From Christensenellaceae bacterium (GTDB taxonomy: Bacteria > Bacillota > Clostridia > Christensenellales > Borkfalkiaceae): DNA of 5,324 nt. The stretch spans positions 1 to 5,324 of the forward strand of contig JAEDMA010000092.1 in NCBI GenBank assembly GCA_016295005.1, written 5' to 3'. A program made the translations under genes and the position numbers. This document shows, piece by piece, positions 1 to 5,319 of this stretch. The notes beneath the pieces were generated by a model that ran no database searches, was not told the DNA's origin, and saw nothing but the letters and a program-made list of their open reading frames with translations. The first letter of the stretch is position 1, and each line of letters begins with the position of its first letter.

Positions 1-34
1 GAATCGTAAGATTCAGATAATTCAACCGCAATAT

Positions 35-65
35 AGGGTTTTATAACCCTTTCTTTTTTTCTTTC
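35..65 (+). terminator. Intrinsic terminator of a gene left of the window
   Basis: A 6-bp stem (AGGGTT 35-40 with AACCCT 45-50, loop TTAT) is followed directly by a T-rich tract running from 51 to about 65. The orientation fits the end of a plus-strand transcript whose gene lies outside the window. The stem is short, but the T tract is long. Confidence 0.6.
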
Positions 66-86
66 TATAAGGTGACAATCTTAAAA

Positions 87-110
87 TGCAAGCAAAAAAA
101 CTTGCTTGCA
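87..110. repeat. Perfect 9-bp inverted repeat, possible weak terminator
   Basis: TGCAAGCAA (87-95) and TTGCTTGCA (102-110) pair perfectly around a 6-nt loop. On the plus strand five T residues follow at 115-119; on the minus strand four U residues follow immediately. It could be a weak terminator in either direction or one arm of the structured element next to it. Confidence 0.5.
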
Positions 111-133
111 AGGGTTTTTGAGCGCCGCATTGC

Positions 134-208
134 CTGTCGCTTGAGTTTTATTTATGTAAAACGAGAAGCGTAAGCGGAAAGCAAAACTTGTTTTGCGGTA
201 AGTGACAG
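134..208. other. Candidate structured RNA or palindromic element
   Basis: An outer 9-bp helix pairs CTGTCGCTT (134-142) with AAGTGACAG (200-208), with one G-U pair. It encloses two perfect 6-bp hairpins: GTTTTA 145-150 with TAAAAC 157-162, and GCAAAA 181-186 with TTTTGC 191-196. A short GC-GTAA-GC stem at 168-175 sits between them. An alternative fold pairs CGCTT 138-142 with AAGCG 166-170. I know no named RNA family that matches, I see no clear promoter for it, and strand is unknown. It may instead be a small interspersed repeat. Fold and alternatives were found by eye only. Confidence 0.3.
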
Positions 209-264
209 ATAAGTTAAAAAGTTTGTAAGTAAATTATATAACTTATTTGTTTAGATGCCTTTAG

Positions 265-293
265 TAAAAAATAACCACCGCTTTAAGCGGTGG
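265..293 (-). terminator. Intrinsic terminator facing the lipid kinase gene
   Basis: A perfect 8-bp stem (CCACCGCT 275-282 with AGCGGTGG 286-293, loop TTA) is GC-rich. Read on the minus strand it is followed by TTATTTTTTA (274 to 265), a good U tract. On the plus strand the following bases are GATAAAAA, so the element works for minus-strand transcription. It lies about 120 nt past the kinase stop codon and is probably the main stop for that transcript. Confidence 0.6.
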
Positions 294-359
294 GATAAAA
301 ATCTTCAGATAAAATAAGTCTTACTATAATTTTAACCGAAAGAGATTCAAGTTATAATA

Positions 360-394
360 ATAACCCTCTGAGCGATTGTCACGCAGGGGGTTAT
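360..394 (-). terminator. Hairpin just after the lipid kinase stop codon, possible terminator
   Basis: ATAACCCTCTG (360-370) pairs with CAGGGGGTTAT (384-394) over 11 positions with one G-U pair and a 13-nt loop. The hairpin begins 21 nt after the kinase stop codon. On the minus strand the following bases are only moderately T-rich, so it may be a weak terminator or a 3' end stabiliser ahead of the stronger hairpin at 275-293. Confidence 0.45.
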
Positions 395-415
395 AAAAAG
401 TTTACCGAGAGTAAT

Positions 416-1288
416 TTATCTGTAAAATTTCAGAGTATTTGAGACTATTTTAACTTCAAACGGTATATCGTCGTAAAGTTCGCCGTCCACATTTACGGTA
501 TAAGGCTTTTGCGCGTCGATTTTTACTTCCGTAAACGTTTTATGGTAAACTTCTTTCAAATCAAGAATTCTGCCGATTTTAAGCTTTATAAACGCTTTAA
601 TGATTCTTCCCTTACTCATTTCGGTTGCGGCTACGAAATTTAACTTTCCGTCCGTGGGGTCGGCAACGGGGCAAATGGGAATTCCTCCGCCGTATCGGTG
701 ACCGTTAGCAACACAAGCAATAAAAGAGCGGTAGTGATTTTTTTCTCCGTCAATCGTAGCGTCAAAATCGGAATATTCGAAATTCGCCAAAGTTTTTATA
801 AGGCAAGTGGTATAACCGAATTTGGTTTTACGTTTTAACGCCTCGTACCGTTTAAGAACTGCGACATCAACGCCCATACCTATAATATTAATCCCTCTTA
901 CAGTCGGCATCTGCATATAGTCGGTGTATTTTGCTTCCCCGTTTAAGATAAGGTCAAGCGCTTCTATAGGTTTAAAAGGAATTTTGAGCGCCGCCGCAAA
1001 GTCGTTGCCCGTTCCGCAGGGAATAATCCCGAGGTTAACTCTGTCGAAGTCGGAAAACCCGTTTAATACTTCGTGTAAAGTACCGTCACCTCCGACAACG
1101 ATAATATCCGTTCCGCCGTTTTTAATAATTTCCTGCGTTATTTTAATAGCTTCTTTTCTGTAAGTTGTAAAGTGGAAAGTATGCTCTATTCTGCGTTTGA
1201 TAAGTTCTTTTTCGAGGATATCAACCGCTTTGCGTATTTTTTTTCCGCTTTCGCCGCCCGCAAACGGATTAGTTATAAAGTCTAACAT
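416..1288 (-). CDS. Diacylglycerol kinase-family lipid kinase (YegS/BmrU/DgkB type)
   Basis: This 290-residue protein is a soluble or membrane-associated lipid kinase that transfers the ATP gamma-phosphate to a lipid hydroxyl. Seen in the sequence: NPFAGG at residues 7-12, the nucleotide-binding GGDGT at 66-70, GTGND at 92-96, a glycine triplet at 200-202, DPTDGKLNF around 210-218, and a late DGE at 268-270. These follow the family's catalytic and C-terminal beta-sandwich order, and the length is normal. The start at 1288 is chosen because AAAGGAAG (1302-1295) lies 6 nt before it and because MLDFITNP matches the usual family N-terminus. An upstream ATG at 1384 would add 32 residues unlike the family. 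By analogy with Bacillus DgkB the substrate may be diacylglycerol recycled into phosphatidic acid from lipoteichoic acid synthesis; that is inference, since family members differ in substrate. It is transcribed alone, divergently from the repeat-protein gene. Confidence 0.92.
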   Translation of the reverse strand: MLDFITNPFAGGESGKKIRKAVDILEKELIKRRIEHTFHFTTYRKEAIKITQEIIKNGGTDIIVVGGDGTLHEVLNGFSDFDRVNLGIIPCGTGNDFAAALKIPFKPIEALDLILNGEAKYTDYMQMPTVRGINIIGMGVDVAVLKRYEALKRKTKFGYTTCLIKTLANFEYSDFDATIDGEKNHYRSFIACVANGHRYGGGIPICPVADPTDGKLNFVAATEMSKGRIIKAFIKLKIGRILDLKEVYHKTFTEVKIDAQKPYTVNVDGELYDDIPFEVKIVSNTLKFYR

Positions 1289-1323
1289 CTCGTTCTTCCT
1301 TTGGTTAAATAGATACAAGAAAC

Positions 1324-1352
1324 ATTTTACTACAAATCGAAGAAAAAAACAA
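1324..1352 (-). promoter_or_regulatory. Candidate sigma-A promoter of the lipid kinase gene
   Basis: On the minus strand TTGTTT (1352-1347) and TAAAAT (1329-1324) are separated by 17 nt. Transcription would start near 1316-1318, giving a leader of about 30 nt that contains the AAAGGAAG ribosome binding site. Each box differs from consensus, and the region is very AT-rich, so other placements are possible. Confidence 0.45.
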
Positions 1353-1462
1353 TCTTTTATCGAATTTTTTATAATGCAATACAATATTTTACATTAATAT
1401 CGAGAATTTGTTTTAGGGAATATCGTAAAATAACGCGGAGTATTTTCTTCTTGCGTCGAATG

Positions 1463-1491
1463 TTGACATACCGCGAAAAAAAGAGTATAAT
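1463..1491 (+). promoter_or_regulatory. Consensus sigma-A promoter of the repeat-protein gene
   Basis: TTGACA (1463-1468) and TATAAT (1486-1491) both match consensus exactly and are 17 nt apart. Transcription should start near 1497-1499, giving a leader of about 82 nt before the ATG at 1580. Such a perfect promoter predicts strong basal expression unless the leader or a repressor limits it. Confidence 0.88.
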
Positions 1492-1513
1492 AAACAAGAA
1501 AAGGTTAAAAAAA

Positions 1514-1563
1514 CGCCGAAAAATTATAAAAACCCCTTTGTCGGCGGATTTTTGATAAAAATC
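1514..1563 (+). promoter_or_regulatory. Leader hairpins, possible attenuator
   Basis: Within the leader, CGCCGA (1514-1519) pairs with TCGGCG (1541-1546) and is followed by GATTTTTG, so it resembles an intrinsic terminator with a large 21-nt loop. The T run is also the left arm of a second perfect hairpin, GATTTTT 1547-1553 with AAAAATC 1557-1563. The two hairpins abut and end just before the AGGAG at 1568-1572. This could be an attenuator or simply a structured leader; I match it to no known riboswitch. Confidence 0.35.
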
Positions 1564-1579
1564 AGATAGGAGAAAATAT

Positions 1580-3925
1580 ATGTCTTTAACCCCTGAAGAA
1601 AAGCAAAAGAGAAAAGAAGAAAGAAAGATTAAGCGCGCGCTTAAAATCGCCCGTTTAAGATCGCTTAAAAACTTCGGCTGGTGGCTGTTCGGTTTGATCA
1701 GTTCGGTGTTTGTTACGATAGGAATTATCGCTCTTTGCGTTTTTGTGGTGCCGATAAACACCGTTACCGGTAACTCTACCGATAGGTACGTAAAAGAAGA
1801 AATTTCCAGCAAGACTATTTACGGCGCGGTAATGGCTTTTTCCGAAGGGAATTATACAGCCGATCAGGTTTTATACATAGATAACATTATCGATGACGTT
1901 CAGGATGAAAACGTTAAGTCTTTGCTTAAAACGTTAGTTAACGACGAAGTCAGAAACACTCCGCTTACGAGCGGAGGGGCATCGGTCGTGGACGCGATAA
2001 TGAAAAACGCTCAGAATCTGGAAGTCGTTTCTACTTTAAGGCTTTTTACAAACGAACCTATCGTTGACGACATAGAAGGTATTCTCGGCAACGCCACGAT
2101 AGGAAGCCTTACCAACGGTACTTTCGACTTTAACGGCGTGAAAATTTCCGCCATTGCGAGTATCGCGAATATTAATTTGGACGAATTGAAAATAGGGGAT
2201 CAGGGTTTGTTGGACCTCGTTTACGAAACCGTTTCAAACGACAGCGAAATTACCGAAAAACCGGCAAGTAAGGAAGATATTACGATAGGCAATCTTACAA
2301 CGTTAAAAGTTGAAAAGTTGGCGGAAAGAATTTCTCTTGATACGTTTATAAAAGAAACGCCCGATAACAGCAAAATATATTCTGTTTTAAGAACGCTTGC
2401 GAATAAAGAGGGCGGAGAAGAAATATTTATCGGCGACCTTTTATCCGTAACTAACGAAAGGGTAAACGCCATTAAAATTTCGTCTATCGTAGACCTTGAC
2501 GAGAAAGTAAAAGACGTGTTATACGGCGCGCTCGACGACAGCAAATATAATTCGGAAAATCCGAAGCCCGCGAATAAAAACGAGATAACCGTAGGAGATT
2601 TTGGAAACGTAAACGTAGATATTATTAAACTGAACGACGTTGCCACGCTTGACCCGGACGTTTTGGAAATATTATACGGCGCGCTCGACGACAGCAAATA
2701 TACTTCGGAAAATCCGAAACCCGCTAGTAAAGACGAGATAACCGTAGGGGATTTGAAAAACGTAAATAAAGACGGAGTAAAACTCGGCAGCGTTATTCCG
2801 AGAAACACCGAAAACGCAAATCTTTATGCGATTCTTGACGGCGCGTTCGGCGGAAACGCGGAAGACAAAACAATTTCCGACCTTTCTTCTTTTAATATTA
2901 ACGACATTACGCTCGGCACGGTTTTCAAAAAGAGCGAAAACGTTGAAATATACAAGATATTAGACGGCGTGTTCGGCGGAAACGCGGAAAACAAAAAGAT
3001 TGCCGATCTCTCGGGTTTTAAAGTCGGCGACATTACCCTCGGCACGGTTATCAAAAAGAGCGAAAACGCGGAAATTTATAAGTTGTTAAACGAAGTATTC
3101 GCAGACGCCGAAAACACAAAACTTTCCGAACTTTCGAAGTTTAACGTCAAGAACGTTAAGATTGGCACCGTTTTGGCGAGAAGCGGAAACGAAAAATTCT
3201 ACAACGTTTTAGACGAAGTATTCGGCGCAGATTCTCACAATAAAAAGTTAGAAGAATTAAACGACTTCGATTTAACGAGAATTCATTTGTCTATCGCGCT
3301 TGACGTTCCGACAGCGGAAAACGGTTACAAAAATAAAACGATTTACGACGTTCTTCTTCAGGCGACGGGGAAAACTTCTTATAGCGAGATAACTCTTGCC
3401 GATTTATCAGGAAGTTTTGATATAAATTCGGTTAAGTTATCTACCATTATGAGTAAGGGAGAAAACAAAACCGTCAACGCTCTGTTGGATTCCGGCGCTA
3501 CCGTCGGTAATATCGGAGAAAAACTTAATTCGCTTTCCATTTACGATATTTACGGAACGGACTGTTTTACGGAAACGCCTCACGGGACTCAAACATTTAA
3601 GCTTACCACCACGGAAGCGGGCAAACACGTTTATACGGCCGACTCGGAAGGCAAATATTATATTTCAGAAAACGCAGGCATATGGCTTCTGATTTGTTTC
3701 GATTCAGAAAAGGACGGTTCGGGTAAAATAGTAAAATATACCGAAGCGGACGTCACCCTTAACGATTTATCGAATAACAATGTGATAAAGGATAAATTCA
3801 CTTCCGCAACGGTAAGACAACTCATTGCCGCGGGTATAGTAGCAGATCCCGAATTTAACAATTCGGACTATTACGACCACACGCTGATAGAAATACTGGG
3901 CATAATCGCAGCGCTTCCTGTATAG
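1580..3925 (+). CDS. Membrane-anchored extracellular repeat protein, function unknown
   Basis: I do not recognise this 781-residue protein. Residues 1-33 are strongly basic (many K and R), residues about 34-57 form one hydrophobic segment, and the rest is hydrophilic and rich in D, E, N and K. By the positive-inside rule the tail is cytoplasmic and the large domain lies outside, as a type II anchor; no signal peptidase or LPXTG site is evident. About a dozen degenerate units carry a pattern like [IVL]-x-[DEN]-L, then a hydrophobic/Asn strand, then LG[TS]V, then ENx4YxILDGxFGG. The L/I-x-D-L positions fall near residues 174, 236, 284, 338, 389, 432, 474, 515, 557, 606, 642 and 727. Two cysteines in the outer part (662 and 706) could pair. 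AGGAG at 1568-1572 lies 7 nt before the start. It is monocistronic, with its own consensus promoter and terminator. A scaffold, adhesin or envelope role is only inferred. Confidence 0.85.
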   Translation: MSLTPEEKQKRKEERKIKRALKIARLRSLKNFGWWLFGLISSVFVTIGIIALCVFVVPINTVTGNSTDRYVKEEISSKTIYGAVMAFSEGNYTADQVLYIDNIIDDVQDENVKSLLKTLVNDEVRNTPLTSGGASVVDAIMKNAQNLEVVSTLRLFTNEPIVDDIEGILGNATIGSLTNGTFDFNGVKISAIASIANINLDELKIGDQGLLDLVYETVSNDSEITEKPASKEDITIGNLTTLKVEKLAERISLDTFIKETPDNSKIYSVLRTLANKEGGEEIFIGDLLSVTNERVNAIKISSIVDLDEKVKDVLYGALDDSKYNSENPKPANKNEITVGDFGNVNVDIIKLNDVATLDPDVLEILYGALDDSKYTSENPKPASKDEITVGDLKNVNKDGVKLGSVIPRNTENANLYAILDGAFGGNAEDKTISDLSSFNINDITLGTVFKKSENVEIYKILDGVFGGNAENKKIADLSGFKVGDITLGTVIKKSENAEIYKLLNEVFADAENTKLSELSKFNVKNVKIGTVLARSGNEKFYNVLDEVFGADSHNKKLEELNDFDLTRIHLSIALDVPTAENGYKNKTIYDVLLQATGKTSYSEITLADLSGSFDINSVKLSTIMSKGENKTVNALLDSGATVGNIGEKLNSLSIYDIYGTDCFTETPHGTQTFKLTTTEAGKHVYTADSEGKYYISENAGIWLLICFDSEKDGSGKIVKYTEADVTLNDLSNNNVIKDKFTSATVRQLIAAGIVADPEFNNSDYYDHTLIEILGIIAALPV
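2519..2766 (+). repeat. Pair of similar 95-nt direct repeats, 153-nt period
   Basis: Copy one at 2519-2613 and copy two at 2672-2766 match at about 86 of 95 positions by hand alignment, and the first 31 nt are identical. The 153-nt offset is exactly 51 codons, so the duplication keeps frame. Both copies encode LYGALDDSKY followed by SENPKPA and the ITVGD motif. Confidence 0.9.
2837..3088 (+). repeat. Two tandem 126-nt repeats
   Basis: Copies at 2837-2962 and 2963-3088 abut directly and match at about 103 of 126 positions by hand alignment, with no gaps. The period is 42 codons. Both encode DG-x-FGGNAE, a D-L motif, DITLGTV and KKSEN. A more diverged third unit continues from 3089. Confidence 0.88.
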
Positions 3926-3952
3926 TGAAATTACAATAAAAATTATTGACTG

Positions 3953-3983
3953 AAAGGGCTTGACTTTGGGTTAAGCCCTTTTT
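3953..3983 (+). terminator. Intrinsic terminator of the repeat-protein gene
   Basis: AAAGGGCTT (3953-3961) pairs perfectly with AAGCCCTTT (3973-3981), the stem may extend by two more pairs toward the loop, and a run of five T residues ends at 3983. It begins 27 nt after the stop codon at 3923-3925 and separates this gene from the rpsF operon. Confidence 0.88.
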
Positions 3984-4016
3984 AAGCGCAGTGTGGTTTC
4001 TGCTATAAAAGGGTAG

Positions 4017-4080
4017 AATAAAAGAAAAACAAAAAAGATTAAAAACGATTGACAAAAGTAGCAATATTTGTTATTATAAT
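4017..4080 (+). promoter_or_regulatory. Promoter of the rpsF-ssb-rpsR operon with A-rich upstream element
   Basis: TTGACA at 4049-4054 is a perfect -35 box. TATTAT at 4072-4077 gives the ideal 17-nt spacer; the overlapping perfect TATAAT at 4075-4080 would need 20 nt, so the first is the better -10 choice. The 30 or so bases before the -35 are almost all A with few other bases, like the UP elements of strong ribosomal promoters. Confidence 0.8.
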
Positions 4081-4083
4081 TTA

Positions 4084-4146
4084 AGCCTTTAAGTTAAGGC
4101 TATAACCTTGCTTACGGAGAACGTAAGCCGAATAAGACCGGGAGGT
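4084..4146 (+). promoter_or_regulatory. Structured rpsF leader, candidate S6:S18 autoregulatory site
   Basis: Two hairpins are visible: AGCCTT 4084-4089 with AAGGCT 4096-4101, and GCTTACG 4110-4116 with CGTAAGC 4122-4128 (loop GAGAA). CCG occurs at 4128-4130, just after the second stem, and again at 4138-4140. ACCT at 4105-4108 can pair with AGGT at 4143-4146, which would hide the Shine-Dalgarno. Known rpsF leaders bind the S6:S18 complex through a stem with an unpaired CCG that mimics 16S helix 22. The fit here is suggestive, but I could not align it to the family model. Confidence 0.45.
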
Positions 4147-4154
4147 AAAAGAAT

Positions 4155-4436
4155 ATGACGAAATACGAAATGCTGTACATTCTTGACGTTGATCTTGCCG
4201 AGGAAAGCAAAGAAGCCATCATCAAGAAGTTCGAGGATTTGGTTACGGGCAACGGCGGTGTAATAGAAAAGACCGATCGTTGGGGCGTAAAGAAATTATG
4301 CTATCCCATTAACTATAAATCCGAAGGCTACTACGTTTTAATGACTTTCGAAGCGGAAAAAACGCTCGTTGTCGAATTGAAACGTGTTGCCGGAATTACG
4401 GACGGCGTAGTCAGAAGACTTATAACGAAAAGATAA
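4155..4436 (+). CDS. rpsF: Small ribosomal subunit protein S6
   Basis: This 93-residue protein matches S6 along its whole length. It opens with KYEMLYIL, continues with GGVIEKTDRWGVKKLCYPI and GYYVLM, and ends with ITDGVVRRLITKR, the standard order of the ferredoxin-like fold. The length is typical for Bacillota. S6 pairs with S18 in the platform of the 30S subunit. GGAGGT at 4141-4146 lies 8 nt before the start, a strong ribosome binding site. It is the first gene of the operon, 15 nt before ssb. Confidence 0.98.
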   Translation: MTKYEMLYILDVDLAEESKEAIIKKFEDLVTGNGGVIEKTDRWGVKKLCYPINYKSEGYYVLMTFEAEKTLVVELKRVAGITDGVVRRLITKR

Positions 4437-4451
4437 ATTCAGGAGAGCAAT

Positions 4452-4859
4452 ATGAACAAAGTTATCTTAGTGGGAAACTTAACGAGAGACCCCGAACTTT
4501 CCGAAACCCCGAGCGGTGTTGCGGTTTGCAGATTCGCTATCGCGGTAACGAGAGATTACGCTAACAGCGACGGCAATCGCGAAACGGATTTTTTTAACAT
4601 AACCGTTTGGCGCGGCAGAGCGGAAAATTGCGGAAAGTATTTGAAAAAAGGTAACAAAGTTGCGGTAGTCGGTAGTTTACAGAACCGTTCTTACGAAGAT
4701 AAAGACGGTATCAAAAGAAACGTTACCGACGTTATAGCAAACGAAGTGGAGTTTTTAACGCCGAGAAACGCGCAGTCTGACGGAGACGTTTCCGTTGTTA
4801 CGGAAAAGAGAGCGGCTCCTCAACTCGAACCGATTGACGATAATCAACTTCCCTTCTAA
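4452..4859 (+). CDS. ssb: Single-stranded DNA-binding protein
   Basis: This 135-residue SSB binds single-stranded DNA in replication, recombination and repair. Residues 1 to about 104 are the OB fold, beginning MNKVILVGNLTRDPEL, with RFAIAVTRDY, FFNITVWRGRAENCGKYLKKG (aromatic W53) and VEFLTP. The tail is short, about 30 residues, and ends DDNQLPF, a close variant of the acidic DDDIPF tip that recruits partner proteins. AGGAG at 4441-4445 precedes the start by 6 nt. It lies between rpsF and rpsR, the usual Bacillota order. The tail is shorter than in Bacillus SsbA, but both functional ends are present, so it should be active. Confidence 0.97.
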   Translation: MNKVILVGNLTRDPELSETPSGVAVCRFAIAVTRDYANSDGNRETDFFNITVWRGRAENCGKYLKKGNKVAVVGSLQNRSYEDKDGIKRNVTDVIANEVEFLTPRNAQSDGDVSVVTEKRAAPQLEPIDDNQLPF

Positions 4860-4872
4860 CGGTCAGACCGTT
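4858..4872 (+). other. Small hairpin over the ssb stop codon
   Basis: AACGGT (4858-4863) pairs perfectly with ACCGTT (4867-4872) around a 3-nt loop, overlapping the last two bases of the TAA stop. No T tract follows, so it is not a normal terminator. It may tune rpsR expression or mRNA processing, or be chance. Confidence 0.35.
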
Positions 4873-4898
4873 TGATTAAAGAATTTTAGGAGATTATT

Positions 4899-5186
4899 AT
4901 GGAAGAAAATACCAACGTTACCGAACAGGCAGCGGTTGCCGCTCCTGCGAAAGAAGGTAAAAAATTCGTTAAAAGAATACCTCGCAAGAAAGTTTGCGCT
5001 TTCTGCCAGGCTAAAACCGACGATATTGATTATAAAGATATCAATACGTTGAAAAAATACGTTACCGAAGGGGGCAAAATCCTTCCCAGACGTATGACGG
5101 GCGTTTGCGCTAAACATCAAAGAGTTTTGGCGAGCGCAATTAAACGCGCAAGATTGGTTGACTTATTACCTTTCAAAGGGGAATAA
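4899..5186 (+). CDS. rpsR: Small ribosomal subunit protein S18, zinc-ligand form
   Basis: S18 is the S6 partner in the 30S platform. The 95-residue protein has the S18 core from about residue 29: KKVCAFC, IDYKDINTLKKYV, GGKILPRRMTGVCAKHQR and AIKRARLVDLLPF. C33, C36, C70 and H73 make a CxxC and CxxH set, the zinc-binding (C-plus) form, whereas Bacillus subtilis S18 has lost these ligands. The first 20 or so residues (E, N, T, A rich) are an extension not found in short S18 proteins. AGGAG at 4888-4892 lies 6 nt before the start. It is the last gene of the operon, 39 nt after ssb. Confidence 0.98.
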   Translation: MEENTNVTEQAAVAAPAKEGKKFVKRIPRKKVCAFCQAKTDDIDYKDINTLKKYVTEGGKILPRRMTGVCAKHQRVLASAIKRARLVDLLPFKGE

Positions 5187-5208
5187 GGAAATCTGAAAAG
5201 TTGTCGGC

Positions 5209-5246
5209 AAATTCCGAAACGCATGCGCGTTTACGAATTTTGTTTT
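5209..5246 (+). terminator. Possible first terminator of the rpsF operon
   Basis: AAATTC (5209-5214) pairs with GAATTT (5235-5240) and, inside a 2-by-2 internal loop, AAACGC (5217-5222) pairs with GCGTTT (5227-5232). T-rich bases TGTTTT (5241-5246) follow. It starts 22 nt after the rpsR stop. The tail is interrupted by a G, so strength is uncertain. Confidence 0.45.
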
Positions 5247-5282
5247 AAAAAAAACGACTTTTCGGCGTATAATTTAAGAATT

Positions 5283-5319
5283 AAACCCACCCTTTGCTTT
5301 CCGCAAAGGGTGGGTTTTT
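5283..5319 (+). terminator. Strong intrinsic terminator of the rpsF-ssb-rpsR operon
   Basis: A perfect 15-bp stem pairs 5283-5297 (AAACCCACCCTTTGC) with 5303-5317 around the loop TTTCC, and the T run continues to 5319. Its orientation and position, about 100 nt past rpsR, make it the final stop for the operon. The minus-strand side lacks a good U tract. Confidence 0.93.

Larger units (their letters stand above)
1..415. other. Intergenic region without a gene, dense in hairpins
   Basis: No open reading frame with a convincing start and ribosome binding site lies here. The stretch is AT-rich and holds many short inverted repeats: 1-5 with 10-14 (GTAA loop), 35-40 with 45-50, 87-95 with 102-110, a compound fold at 134-208, 275-282 with 286-293, and 360-370 with 384-394. 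Some are terminators for the genes on either side. The middle part (about 87-210) is not explained by either neighbour and could be a non-coding RNA, a small interspersed repeat, or decayed mobile DNA. Confidence 0.7.
2099..3770 (+). repeat. Array of about twelve degenerate protein repeats
   Basis: This span encodes the repeat domain of the anchored protein. Unit spacing, measured between the [ILV]-x-D-L motifs, is 62, 48, 54, 51, 43, 42, 41, 42, 49, 36 and 85 residues. The middle units (residues 338-557) are the most regular, and the outer ones are more diverged, as expected when new units arise inside an array. The last motif, near residue 727, lies in a C-terminal partial unit after a non-repetitive stretch. 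Confidence 0.75.

Noticed and set aside
86..121. Eleven-codon reading frame MQAKKLACKGF, resembling a leader peptide
   Set aside because: It has only a distant AAGGTG upstream and no plus-strand gene downstream to control; its codons coincide with the inverted repeat at 87-110.
275..293. Hairpin like those near the ends of IS200/IS605 elements
   Set aside because: No transposase or TnpB remnant is nearby, and the U tract on the minus strand explains it as a terminator of the kinase gene.
1289..1384. Upstream in-frame extension of the kinase by 32 residues, starting at an ATG at 1384
   Set aside because: The added residues do not resemble the family, no ribosome binding site precedes it, and the proposed promoter lies inside it. 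The start at 1288 has AAAGGAAG 6 nt before it and the expected N-terminus.
1369..1812. 147-codon minus-strand open frame across the start of the repeat-protein gene
   Set aside because: It is antisense to a well-supported gene and overlaps its consensus promoter; the product is low complexity without a recognisable domain.
2221..2808. 195-codon minus-strand open frame inside the repeat-protein gene
   Set aside because: It mirrors the coding repeats on the other strand, so its own repeats are a by-product; no ribosome binding site or family is seen.
2519..3088. Regular direct repeats considered as a CRISPR array
   Set aside because: The repeats are long, lie in an intact reading frame with codon-multiple periods, and have no spacer pattern.
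5268..5273. TATAAT just before the final terminator
   Set aside because: No -35 box sits at a proper distance and the strong terminator begins 10 nt later, leaving no room for a transcript.
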